Assembly (NCBI GenBank): GCA_031371805.1
Contig: JANMKB010000053.1
Location: forward strand, 1 to 14,716
Origin: JAFDVL01 sp031371805
GTDB lineage: Bacteria; Acidobacteriota; Blastocatellia; RBC074
DNA length: 14,716 nucleotides
Direction of reading: 5' to 3'
Positions within the stretch are counted from its first letter, which is position 1. The number at the start of each line of letters is the position of its first letter. A model generated the notes under the pieces. The model was not told where the DNA came from and did not search any database. It saw nothing but the letters and a program-made list of their open reading frames with translations. A program made the position numbers and the translations under genes. This document shows, piece after piece, positions 1-8,090 of the stretch.

Positions 1-2
1 TC

Positions 3-134
3 TATTTAGCCTTGCAAAACATCCAGAAAAAATGGACGATGCCCATTCACGATTGGGCACGTGCACTCAATCAACTGGCGATCCTCTTTGACGGTCGCTT
101 AACTATTCAAAATCCACTTACACAAAATTTCTGA
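3..134 (+). CDS. IS256-family transposase, C-terminal fragment (5' end outside window)
   Basis: An open frame entering from the left edge encodes a 43-residue tail with LALQNIQKKWTMPIHDW and then ALNQLAILFDGRL, ending at TGA 132-134. The pattern 'YLAL-NI-KKWTMPI--W--ALNQ-AI-F--R' is the characteristic end of IS256 (Mutator-type, DDE) transposases, which catalyse cut-and-paste/copy-out movement of their element. The catalytic residues lie upstream, outside the window, so activity cannot be judged. The stop codon lies inside the element's right inverted repeat, as is common in compact IS256 members. Family assignment rests on recognised consensus and not on a search; I am confident of the family but not of the specific IS name. 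Confidence 0.92.
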   Translation, partial: YLALQNIQKKWTMPIHDWARALNQLAILFDGRLTIQNPLTQNF

Positions 135-141
135 CACTCTC
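118..141. repeat. Right terminal inverted repeat of the IS256-family element
   Basis: Read on the minus strand from 141 inwards the sequence starts GAGAGTGTCAGAAATTTTGT, which looks like an IS256-family terminal repeat (GAGAGTGT... start, A/T-rich interior). It overlaps the last codons and stop of the transposase. The element boundary is therefore placed at 141. The left repeat and the target duplication partner lie outside the window, so this is inferred from one end only. Confidence 0.7.
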
Positions 142-180
142 GGCGACAGGGCGCGTGAAAAACCAGTGCGCCCTGTCGCC
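142..180. repeat. Perfect 13-bp GC-rich inverted repeat (hairpin; possible terminator of the giant minus-strand gene)
   Basis: GGCGACAGGGCGC at 142-154 is exactly complementary to GCGCCCTGTCGCC at 168-180, with a 13-nt loop. The left arm begins on the base next to the predicted IS256 end. The hairpin lies about 97 bp downstream of the stop of the minus-strand gene, so it may be that gene's transcription terminator. No T-tract follows it on either strand, so it is not a canonical intrinsic terminator. Confidence 0.6.
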
Positions 181-204
181 CCGTCGCCCGCTCTCCTCGT
201 CGTA

Positions 205-225
205 CCTTCGTGTCCCTTCGTGGAT
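205..225. repeat. Short CCTTCGTG direct repeat (two copies, 10-bp period)
   Basis: CCTTCGTG occurs at 205-212 and 215-222 with TC between them. The complement reads as 'CACGAAGG GA CACGAAGG'. I recall short CACGAAGG-type intergenic repeats scattered in planctomycete, verrucomicrobial and acidobacterial genomes. That link is from memory; only the two local copies are seen here. Confidence 0.4.
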
Positions 226-276
226 GAGAAATGCCTGCCTGCGATAAAAGCAGCTATTCAATTTAAGCTAAGAATC

Positions 277-3200
277 TTATTTAACATTAATCTTAACCGT
301 GTTGGCAATTTTGCCTTCGATGGTTAACACGACATCCACTTCGCCGCGCCCCATCAGGCTTTTCGGAATCTGCAAATTGATCTGATCTACGCCGACATAA
401 CAACAATGCGCACCAGCATATAAAACCGGGACTTCGATGCCACCAATCGTAGCCTTTGTATTCGACAGATCGTTGCGAAAACGAATGCCTGTCCCGAACA
501 TTTCAATGTACGCAGCATCTACGACACTCAAATCCATGGGCTTGGGAACACAGCCACCAGCTCCGCAGGTGTAATTCAAGTCGAAAGACTGAACTCCGTT
601 CTTAACAAATATCAATGATGCGGCGGCGGCTCCCTGACCGTCAGAATTTCCGCTGAATAGCCCCGCTTGTGTCGGAACAATTTGCAGCACTTCGGTGGCC
701 ACTGCAATATCACCATTCATTACTGTCACTGTTGCCACACCCAATGCCGTGTTTTTCGGAACCTGATAATTCACCTGATACATCGAAATAAAGTAAAGCG
801 GCGCCAGGCGCTCTATGCCAGCGCTGTCTTTGACTTTGACTTTCGTTGTTCCAAGCTGCGTCGGCAAAGGCAACTGCGTATTGATGACCAGCGATGAGGC
901 CAGATTTGGTCCGAAGGCAGAGATGACCGATTCCGGCGCAACGGGAAGGCCAGGGAAATAGCTGGCGGCGCTGACCGAGGTGACAGAATTATACGATTTG
1001 ATTTTGATCACGCGATGGTTTTCAGTATCAGCAATATAAATATTGCCCTGCTGATCCAGCCCTACTCCAGCGGGTGAATCAAGTTGCGTCGTGCGCACAT
1101 CTGCCCCGTCGCCATTGACGCCCTGAACTCCACTGCCGACCACCGTACTGACTTTGCCATCAACACCCATTTTACGAATGCGATGATTCAGACGATCCGC
1201 CACGTATAAATTTCCCGCCGCGTCAATTGAAAGACCGCCCGGAGCATTAAGTTGCGCATTGATCCCTGGCCCGTCATCGCCGCTGAAACCAGCGCTCTCT
1301 GTGCCCCAGACAGTGTTGATAATTCCGTCAGGAGTAATTTTGCGAATGCGATGATTGCCAGTGTCAGAGAAAAAGACAGTACCTGTATTATCAACCGCCA
1401 CACTGGTCGGGAAATGAATTTGCGCGTCGTTCGCCTGCTCTCCGTCGCCTGTGAAACCATCAATGTTGACCCCGGCAATTGAGCTGATGACACCCAGCGC
1501 AGTCACTTTGCGAATCCGGTTATTATCCGCATCCGCAATGTAAAGATTGCCATTCTTATCAACTGTAATGCCTCTGGGTAAGTTAAGGCTGGCCGCCACC
1601 GCCTGACCACCATCGCCGGAAAAATCCTGAGCGCCTGTGCCAACTGCAGTAGTGATAATCCCGGACGGTGAAATTTTCCGAATACGGTTGTTTTGCGAAT
1701 CTGCCACAAACAGATTTCCCTGCGCATCAAAGGCTACACTCGTTGGTTCATTAAATGAGGCATTGATGGCCGGGCCGCCGTCGCCACTGGAACCTAACTG
1801 CCCTGTGCCTGCAAACGTTGTGATGATGCCGTCAACCGTAACTTTGCGAATGACGTGATTGCCACGATCTGCGATATAGACATTGCCAGCGCCGTCAAGC
1901 GCCACATTTTCAGGACTCCAGAGTTGTGCCAGCAATCCTGAGGTATTTTCCCCCGTATAACCATTGGTCAAATTGCCCGCCACGGTGCTGACATAGCGGG
2001 ACGGATTAAAATTAACTGTGAGAATAAAGTTGCTGGCATTGCCACTCAAATCCCACGCCGTCACAGTGATGATATTGATGCCTGGTTGTAAGAGAATATC
2101 CCGCGCCGGGGTAAGCAGGTTAAAATTTAATGGCGTTGTGGCCCAGGCTCCGGTTCCCACGCAAACGCCGTTGCCGCCGCGATTATTGCTCCACGTCACA
2201 TGCGTCACCATCACATTGTCAGAACTGCTGCCTGTCAACCGCAGTGTCGGCGACGTAGTGGTATAAGCCAGCGAAGTGGTGGGTGAACTGAGCGCAATTG
2301 TGGGCAGGGCAGTTTCGCCAATTGGAGTATCCAAAACTTTGCGAATGCGATTTAAACTGTCAGAAATGTAGAGGCTGCCCCCGGCATCAATTGCCACATC
2401 TATCGGTTGACGAAGGACGGCATCGGTCGGAGGCCCGCCATCGCCAAAATCCGTGAGATTGGAAATCGAATTTCCATTGCCGGCAACTACTGTACTTGTA
2501 CCGTCCGCGCTGTGTTTATAAATCATTCCGCCAATAAATGAGGTCGCGTATAAATTTCCATTTTTATCCAGTGCCAGGCCAGTGGCAGAAACGACGTTGC
2601 CAAAAGTTGTGACGCTGCCATTCGCTGCAATCTTTTTGATCCGACTGGCAGCGGTGAATCCCTGCGAAAAATAAATATTGCCTGCGGTGTCCAGCACCAA
2701 ATCCATGATTGAACCCAGGTTGGCAGCAAGTGCCGCCGCACCTTCTGCAGTTGAGCCGGACAACCCAGCCCCGGCAATCGTAGCGATAATTCCCGTGCTG
2801 ACCGTGACTTTTCTGATGCGTCCCAGTTGCGCATCACCGATGTATAAATTTCCATTGGTATCAACGGCAATAGCTTTGGGCTGATAGAGTTCAGCCTGCG
2901 TTGCCGCGCCGCCATCGCCTACGACATTATTGCTAAAGCTGCCGTTGCCAGCGACTGTGCTGATGATGCCTTGCGGCGTTACTTTGCGAATGCGGTGATT
3001 GCCTTCGTCGGCAATATAAAGATTGCCTGTACTATCCAGCGCCAGGCCAAAAGGTGAATTCAGATTTGCATTGACGGCCTGCCCATTATCACCGCCGAAG
3101 CCCTGTGTGCCGTCTCCGGCAATCGTGCTGATAATTCCATTTGGCGTAATTTTGCGCACGCGATGATTGCCACCATCGACAAAAATTACATTGCCTGCGG

Positions 3201-6200
3201 CATCAACTACCAGACCGCGCGGATTGCGTATTTGGGCAATAGTCGCAGCCCCCCCGTCACCGCTGAAACCGCCAACATCCAGCGCATTGCCTGTCCCGGC
3301 TAAACTAATGATGGTACGCGGAACATTGTAAAGAACTGAGATTTTCGCGGTGCCAATATTTCCCGCCGCATCGCGTGCAACGACGGTCAGGTGATTAATC
3401 CCGCCATTAATTTGAATGCTCAATTCCCAGTTTGGGCTGGTGGCAGGTTTGCCGATGGAAATTTTTTGCCCGTTGCTGTCATTGATGTAATAAATTTCTT
3501 CGACCGAGCGATCATCAGTGGCAGTTCCACGCAGCGTGATAAATTTACTTGCAGGCTGCAAAACCTGCGTTGGATCGGGAGTCGTAACTTTGATGACTGG
3601 CGGAGTCGAATCAGCCGTTGAAAAGGAGCCTGCCGCATTGGGCTGAGCGACTGAAAAACTGGTTCCCCCAACGCTTATCGTTCCGACGCGCGGACGGGTC
3701 TGAGTATTTGCAGCAACCGAATAATTTACGGTTCCATTGCTGGTCGAAGTGATCGTGATCCAGCCCGCGCCGCTTTGATTGACCGTCACAGCCCAGGCGC
3801 AATTACCGGTGACGCCAAAGCTGCCGGTTCCCCCGACCTGACTGAATTTTTGACTGGCTTTTGAGAGCGAGGTTTTGCAACCGCTGCCGAGGGCGACCCG
3901 CCACACTCCGCGTCCATGCGTGAAGGCATAAAGCGTGGTTACGCTATTCACCGTATTCAACGCCAGCGCTTCAACCGGAACATTGGCAAACCCGCTGTTT
4001 TCGACATTCCACGAATTGCCACCATCCACAGAGACGAAAACGCCCATGTCCGTACCAATGAAAAGCCGTGCGGTACTGGTTGAATCCACCACGATGCAAT
4101 TCACAGGAATGTCAGGTAATGCACCGTTGCCAGTGCCATCAATACTTGTCCAGGTAAGCCCGCTATTCACGCTTTTCCAAACATGCGCTCCGCCAAAAGT
4201 CGAATATGTGGCATAAACAATTTGTGGATTCGTCGGATCAAAAGTCAGCCCTGAAACAAAGCCTGCGCGTGGCAAAGCAGTTTGCCAAACAGTGTCATCA
4301 TCAGCGGTCAGCGCCGCGCTAGTTTGCATAATCCCTGAATTCAAACCACCCGCCAGCACATAATTTGAATCGCTCGGTGCAACCGCAATGGCCGTAATTT
4401 TCATGCCTGCCTGTTTGCTCGCCTGCGTCCAGTTTGCAGCGCCTTTGTCAGTACGCCATAAATAACTGCCACCTGTCCATAAATGTTGTGGATCACTCGG
4501 ATCAATCAGCAGCGGCGTAATAAATAAACGCTGATCGTCGTTTAGCCCGAACAGCGAGCGGCTGAAAGTAGCGCCAGCATCAGTTGATTTTCTGAATCTT
4601 CCGCCGGGATTGGAGACAAACAGAATATCCGGGTTGGTCGGATCAAGCGCGACAAATCCTCCATCACCTTCAGTCAAACCTTCCCACCCGCCGACACCTT
4701 TTGCTTCCGACCCGCGAATCGTGCCATTGCCTTGTGTCCCGCCCAGCCAGGTTTTGCCATCAGGGTAAATTACCCCGTGATAAAATTGCGTGACGGCATA
4801 ATTATTGTTCAGCGATTTCCAGACCACTTTGGTGTTCACAGGATTACAGGTTGCCAGCGCTCCGGTCGCAACCTCGGCGCGTGCATCGTCAGTCCGAAAG
4901 ATTCCGCCGTCATTTCCGACAAACATTTGTTTGTTCGATGTGCCGTTATAGCCTGGATGAAAAACAATCAGATGTTCATTGTTATGCACATATCCCGATG
5001 AGCCTTTGCCAGCCCACCAATACGAAGCCAGTCCCCAGTTTCTGCCACCATCATCAGAGCGGAAAAGATCAGTGCCACCGACCCAGACGCGATTTTCATC
5101 TTTCGGATCAATCGCAAGCGCATTGTTGTACCAGCCCTGACTGTCTATTTCAGGATGCCCGACAAATCCGCAATCCCGCACGGTGGCAGCTAACGAATTG
5201 CTGAATAACAAAGTATTCAATTTATTTTGATCAGTGTTCTGCACCTGCTTTGTCCACGTTCCCGCATCGCCGCTACTGCCTGATTTGAAAACTGCGTACA
5301 AACCATGTTTGTAATCCGTTTCCTCAATGCTGGAAGCCGCCGCATAAATCACATTTTGATTCGAGGGAGCAAGCGCAATAGTCGTCCGTCCCATGTTCGG
5401 TTCAGTCACAACTGTCACCCAGGTATTCGTGGTCGCACCATCAGTATTGCGATAGATACCAGCCTGATAAAATGTGCCGCATGAAGCAAAAAGATAATCG
5501 GTTGTTTTGTCGGTCCGAATCACTAAATCCAGACAACCGCCAGGAATGTCGTAGCCATTTAATGAATGTGTCCACGTCGCTCCACCATTGAGCGATTTCC
5601 ATACACCTGTCCACGTCGCAGCATAAATTCGCTGTGTATTGTTGGGGCTGATCACCACTTTATTGACGTAATAAAAATCATCTGTGTTGGTGCTGATAAT
5701 TTGTTGCCAGGTGTTACCACCATCCAGTGATTTAAAGATTCCGGCGCCCCGAATTGCGTTGTAATTAAAAAAGCCTTCGCCCGTTCCGGCATAAATTATA
5801 TTCGGATTGGTTGGATCAAACGTCAGGCAGGTCACTGCAAGGTTGCTCATCAAATCCGTCAGCGGTTGCCACATCGCACCGCCGTTGGTTGTTTTCCAGA
5901 CACCTCCGGCCACACCTCCGGCAAACATAATCTGAGGATTCGTCGGATGAATGATTAAAGCCCGCGTCCGTCCGCCGATGTTGCCTGGCCCCAACGAAGT
6001 CCACGCGCCAACTGCTTCAGATGTTGCACTCTCTCCGCCATAACCGGAACGTCCGAATTGATTTTGGGCGCTGGAATATTGGCGCATCTCGCGCATCTGT
6101 GTACGCGCCGTTTGATATTTCTCGACTGGAATTTCTTTCGCACCTTTTGGCAACCGTTTGAGGCGATAATATTCCATCGCCTGCGCCGGATCGCTCTCAG

Positions 6201-6474
6201 CTTTTCCCTGACCTAAATCCTTTTCCTGCTTACCAGAAACAATTGCCTCTTCACGCGTACCAGTATCACGCCTGCTGGTGACCGTTCGGTCTTGTGCATC
6301 CTGCGCCAAAGAATTTTTGCGGGTGGGTAACGCAGGGCGGTTCACCCCGACGCGGCGTTCTGCTTTCCTTAAATTCCCTGCCGCAATGACGACACCGAGA
6401 GCTAAAAACGGTAATAGGACAGTGAACCAAAGCTGCTGCTTTTTTGCTGAGGTAGTAATATTTTTCCAATCCAT
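277..6474 (-). CDS. Giant exported multi-propeller protein: BNR/sortilin-like, BACON, Ig-like, 2x NHL propellers, Solibacter-type C-terminal domain
   Basis: The 2065-residue protein starts with a charged stretch and one hydrophobic segment (about residues 15-33, WFTVLLPFLALGVVIAAG), a signal peptide or signal anchor. After a polar linker, residues about 150-858 carry BNR/Asp-box repeats (KSLDGGNTW, KSLNGGATW, RSDDGGRNW, VSVDGGNSW) like sortilin/GH74-type propellers. A BACON-like domain with a Cys pair follows (about 865-943), then an Ig-like domain (956-1049). Six NHL repeats (1051-1379) form one propeller, a second Ig-like domain follows (1389-1490), and six more NHL repeats (1492-1825) form another. 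The last 235 residues match the C-terminal domain common in Solibacter (TIGR03437-like; SAASYFPGLPVAPESVISAF, VDQINLQIP). No hydrolase active site is evident; a cell-surface binding or adhesion role is inferred. The start at ATG 6472-6474 has no strong Shine-Dalgarno, but it places the hydrophobic segment correctly. The gene is divergent from the downstream operon. Confidence 0.9.
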   Translation of the reverse strand: MDWKNITTSAKKQQLWFTVLLPFLALGVVIAAGNLRKAERRVGVNRPALPTRKNSLAQDAQDRTVTSRRDTGTREEAIVSGKQEKDLGQGKAESDPAQAMEYYRLKRLPKGAKEIPVEKYQTARTQMREMRQYSSAQNQFGRSGYGGESATSEAVGAWTSLGPGNIGGRTRALIIHPTNPQIMFAGGVAGGVWKTTNGGAMWQPLTDLMSNLAVTCLTFDPTNPNIIYAGTGEGFFNYNAIRGAGIFKSLDGGNTWQQIISTNTDDFYYVNKVVISPNNTQRIYAATWTGVWKSLNGGATWTHSLNGYDIPGGCLDLVIRTDKTTDYLFASCGTFYQAGIYRNTDGATTNTWVTVVTEPNMGRTTIALAPSNQNVIYAAASSIEETDYKHGLYAVFKSGSSGDAGTWTKQVQNTDQNKLNTLLFSNSLAATVRDCGFVGHPEIDSQGWYNNALAIDPKDENRVWVGGTDLFRSDDGGRNWGLASYWWAGKGSSGYVHNNEHLIVFHPGYNGTSNKQMFVGNDGGIFRTDDARAEVATGALATCNPVNTKVVWKSLNNNYAVTQFYHGVIYPDGKTWLGGTQGNGTIRGSEAKGVGGWEGLTEGDGGFVALDPTNPDILFVSNPGGRFRKSTDAGATFSRSLFGLNDDQRLFITPLLIDPSDPQHLWTGGSYLWRTDKGAANWTQASKQAGMKITAIAVAPSDSNYVLAGGLNSGIMQTSAALTADDDTVWQTALPRAGFVSGLTFDPTNPQIVYATYSTFGGAHVWKSVNSGLTWTSIDGTGNGALPDIPVNCIVVDSTSTARLFIGTDMGVFVSVDGGNSWNVENSGFANVPVEALALNTVNSVTTLYAFTHGRGVWRVALGSGCKTSLSKASQKFSQVGGTGSFGVTGNCAWAVTVNQSGAGWITITSTSNGTVNYSVAANTQTRPRVGTISVGGTSFSVAQPNAAGSFSTADSTPPVIKVTTPDPTQVLQPASKFITLRGTATDDRSVEEIYYINDSNGQKISIGKPATSPNWELSIQINGGINHLTVVARDAAGNIGTAKISVLYNVPRTIISLAGTGNALDVGGFSGDGGAATIAQIRNPRGLVVDAAGNVIFVDGGNHRVRKITPNGIISTIAGDGTQGFGGDNGQAVNANLNSPFGLALDSTGNLYIADEGNHRIRKVTPQGIISTVAGNGSFSNNVVGDGGAATQAELYQPKAIAVDTNGNLYIGDAQLGRIRKVTVSTGIIATIAGAGLSGSTAEGAAALAANLGSIMDLVLDTAGNIYFSQGFTAASRIKKIAANGSVTTFGNVVSATGLALDKNGNLYATSFIGGMIYKHSADGTSTVVAGNGNSISNLTDFGDGGPPTDAVLRQPIDVAIDAGGSLYISDSLNRIRKVLDTPIGETALPTIALSSPTTSLAYTTTSPTLRLTGSSSDNVMVTHVTWSNNRGGNGVCVGTGAWATTPLNFNLLTPARDILLQPGINIITVTAWDLSGNASNFILTVNFNPSRYVSTVAGNLTNGYTGENTSGLLAQLWSPENVALDGAGNVYIADRGNHVIRKVTVDGIITTFAGTGQLGSSGDGGPAINASFNEPTSVAFDAQGNLFVADSQNNRIRKISPSGIITTAVGTGAQDFSGDGGQAVAASLNLPRGITVDKNGNLYIADADNNRIRKVTALGVISSIAGVNIDGFTGDGEQANDAQIHFPTSVAVDNTGTVFFSDTGNHRIRKITPDGIINTVWGTESAGFSGDDGPGINAQLNAPGGLSIDAAGNLYVADRLNHRIRKMGVDGKVSTVVGSGVQGVNGDGADVRTTQLDSPAGVGLDQQGNIYIADTENHRVIKIKSYNSVTSVSAASYFPGLPVAPESVISAFGPNLASSLVINTQLPLPTQLGTTKVKVKDSAGIERLAPLYFISMYQVNYQVPKNTALGVATVTVMNGDIAVATEVLQIVPTQAGLFSGNSDGQGAAAASLIFVKNGVQSFDLNYTCGAGGCVPKPMDLSVVDAAYIEMFGTGIRFRNDLSNTKATIGGIEVPVLYAGAHCCYVGVDQINLQIPKSLMGRGEVDVVLTIEGKIANTVKINVK
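985..2005 (-). repeat. Coding tandem repeat: six NHL units (C-terminal propeller)
   Basis: Six consecutive units of about 56 codons (about 168 bp) each follow the plan 'I-T-AG-G--GF-GDGG-A--A-L--P-G--VD--GN-YIAD--N-RIRK-T--G'. The DNA also repeats visibly: variants of TTTGCGAATGCG, encoding RIRK, recur at about 168-bp spacing on the plus strand. Six units match a six-bladed NHL propeller. Near-identical units could be prone to recombination or misassembly. Confidence 0.85.
2335..3322 (-). repeat. Coding tandem repeat: six NHL units (N-terminal propeller), two of them degenerate
   Basis: Six units of the same design as the downstream set. Units 1 to 3 are canonical (GNHRVRKITPNG, GNHRIRKVTPQG). 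Unit 4 is diverged (AASRIKKIAANG) and unit 5 is shortened to about 39 residues and lacks the GDGG segment. Unit 6 returns to the canonical form. The pattern suggests a duplicated propeller in which middle blades have drifted. Confidence 0.8.
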
Positions 6475-6810
6475 AATTTAGACTCATGCGATTGGCCTGG
6501 GGCCTCAGCCTGCTTACAATTAATATTTTTCTACTTGCCAACTAAGTCCGAATGATGACCAGACAATTGTTCGGCGAAGTCCTTACGGCTAAAAAATTGA
6601 AAGATCATAATTGCGCAAAGATTGAGTTCCGGGCGGACGGCTTGGGGGGTTGATGGGGCGCCAATGGTCGGGGTTGAAAAGCGCGGAGCGCTTAAGATAC
6701 CGCTACCAGAAGGTGGATGTTACGATCCCACAAAGACGGGGGGATATTACTGAGAATAGCGAGTTAAGTCAATTGTTTTCTTAGGTTAGCAGCAATCCAC
6801 AAAAGACGGA
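6475..6810. other. Gene-free 336-bp stretch upstream of the giant gene; possible structured transcript
   Basis: No convincing reading frame is present. It must contain the promoter of the minus-strand giant gene, but I cannot assign -35/-10 boxes. Several small stems are visible on the plus strand: AAGCGC-GGA-GCGCTT (6679-6693), CTACC-AGAA-GGTGG (about 6706-6719) and GTGGAT...ATCCCAC just after it. Two of these overlap and would be mutually exclusive. Because a plus-strand intrinsic terminator follows at 6811, this stretch could be a small RNA or leader. I do not recognise any known RNA family. Confidence 0.3.
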
Positions 6811-6848
6811 AATGACCGAATTTTCCGGTCATTCAGCTTTGTTTTTTT
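6811..6848 (+). terminator. Intrinsic (Rho-independent) terminator, plus strand
   Basis: AATGACCG (6811-6818) pairs with CGGTCATT (6826-6833) around a 7-nt loop. It is followed by CAGC and the T-rich run TTTGTTTTTTT (6838-6848). Geometry and strand point to plus-strand termination, yet no plus-strand gene lies within the preceding 6 kb. It may end an unannotated small RNA or be a relic. Confidence 0.65.
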
Positions 6849-6975
6849 GGCAGTCAGGTCAATCTTATCACTTCTGTTCTAAAACTGTCGGACAAGCTGC
6901 CTGCTTGTTGCGGGCTTTTCTAAATCACAGGTTGCAAGGCAAGTAATTTTTTGCTGACCATTACAAATTATATGG

Positions 6976-7185
6976 CAGGGCAACGCATCTAAATTTTATT
7001 AGGAATAAAGGCTTTATGAATACCTGCAATAATTTACGCCATCGAAAATCGTATATTTTCAGGAGTCTTCAAAATAAAGAGGGTTGTATATTTCCTTGCT
7101 TTAACGAACCTTTCTTGAAAAACCCATCGTTTCATTTGGCTTTTCGTCTATTTTGCCGGCAAAGAATTTAGATGCGTTGCCCCTG
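6976..7185. mobile_element. MITE-like element (about 210 bp) with 18-bp terminal inverted repeats
   Basis: GGGCAACGCATCTAAATT at 6978-6995 is perfectly inverted at 7165-7182 (AATTTAGATGCGTTGCCC). Both ends extend to CAGGG(G)CAAC, with one extra G on the right. The AT-rich interior (about 170 bp) has stop codons in the frames I read and no transposase, so it is either a miniature non-autonomous element or an IS whose transposase was deleted. No clear target-site duplication flanks it. Parent IS family not assigned. Confidence 0.7.
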
Positions 7186-7361
7186 ATTCAATGACCTAAT
7201 GAGATTGACTCAGATTCAATAATGTGCTTTCATGAATCCATATTCTAAATAAGGTTTAGTCTTACAGTGATCACATTAGGTGGGGCACTATTAATTGCCC
7301 ATGATTATGCGCTGCTCTTAAGTTTTGTTTATGCAATAGCGGAAAGGCATCGTTAGTTTGG

Positions 7362-7436
7362 ATGCCGCCTGCCAGATAAACGGTGTTCAGGTGGTATTTC
7401 TATTAACGCGTTATGGGTAAAAATACCTGGCGGCAT
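7362..7436. repeat. Nested inverted repeat (75 nt)
   Basis: ATGCCGCC (7362-7369) pairs with GGCGGCAT (7429-7436), and inside it GGTATTT (7393-7399) pairs with AAATACC (7421-7427). The two stems are separated by 1 nt on the right side and 23 nt on the left. The result would be a two-part stem with a large asymmetric bulge. It could be an RNA structure or a remnant of a mobile element. Confidence 0.4.
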
Positions 7437-7788
7437 TGTTATTTTATTGTTGATGCGATTATTCAGCCTTTGATAGCAGAAATAATTATTTGTCATAAAC
7501 TCAAAGCAATAAGGTTGTCCTTAGCGGTAAAGAGTTATAAATTAATTTTGTTTTACAAGTACAGGAAGGGTAAAGTACTTACAGCCATGTTGCTTCAGCA
7601 ATGTAATGATCTAGTGACACTAAAAAGTATGAGCATTGTATAATGAGATTATTTAGTATCAGTCAGTTTAACGTTTATTAATATTTTAAAAATGTAACTC
7701 GGCAAGCGTTACGACGCCTGCTCCAATGCAAGTAGCCGATCTTTTGAAAGTGCGAGAGTTTGTTACTTTTGTACAAGTGAAGCTTCGG

Positions 7789-7826
7789 CAGGTATGCTCA
7801 TGGTTAGCATTTTACCACCATACCTG
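7789..7826. repeat. Inverted repeat CAGGTATG...CATACCTG
   Basis: CAGGTATG (7789-7796) is the exact reverse complement of CATACCTG (7819-7826). TGGT/ACCA can pair inside the loop, giving an interrupted stem. No T-tract follows, so it is not an obvious terminator; it could be a protein-binding site or a short RNA stem. Confidence 0.4.
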
Positions 7827-7991
7827 TCAAATTCTATCGCCTTTCCCCAGCGCGATTTATTATTCTAACATAAAGCTTCCTTATAAGTAGTTGTGCACCC
7901 GCAGTTTTAGGAATTGGGAGATGATATAGTTTTCAACTATTCAACTTTTGATTAGACTTATTGATGTAATGCGCCAGTGAGGAGTATTTAG

Positions 7992-8090
7992 ATGCGATTT
8001 TTGATGCTTTTTCAATATCGGGAATCCACTAAGTCCTTTGCTTGCAATAAAGCATTTTTTCAGCAAATTGTTTCACCAACCAATCACTAG
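7992..8090 (+). CDS. Possible 32-aa small ORF with a strong Shine-Dalgarno (candidate leader peptide)
   Basis: ATG 7992 is preceded by GAGGAG (7979-7984) at 7-nt spacing, the clearest ribosome-binding sequence anywhere in the plus-strand half of the window. The frame encodes MRFLMLFQYRESTKSF then about 16 more residues, with a single cysteine and no recognisable domain. Its TAG stop (8088-8090) lies within the 5' arm of the hairpin at 8082-8121. Translation could therefore influence folding of that hairpin ahead of the operon. This is inference from position only; chance occurrence in AT-rich DNA is quite possible. Confidence 0.3.
   Translation: MRFLMLFQYRESTKSFACNKAFFQQIVSPTNH

Noticed and set aside
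1188..1493. Minus-strand and plus-strand frames of 60-130 codons within the giant gene, including 1188-1493, 2523-2915 and 4851-5204
   Set aside because: These are alternate-frame shadows of a clearly coding, repeat-rich gene.
6976..7185. CRISPR or other repeat array in the intergenic region
   Set aside because: Only one inverted pair is seen; there are no regularly spaced direct repeats.
7413..7643. 76-codon plus-strand frame upstream of the operon
   Set aside because: No ribosome binding site, no recognisable domain, and its start lies inside the nested hairpin at 7362-7436; AT-rich filler is more likely.
7726..7890. 54-codon frame starting MQVADLLKVREF, faintly like the start of a helix-turn-helix DNA-binding protein
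   Set aside because: The resemblance stops after about 10 residues, there is no Shine-Dalgarno and the rest has no helix-turn-helix pattern.
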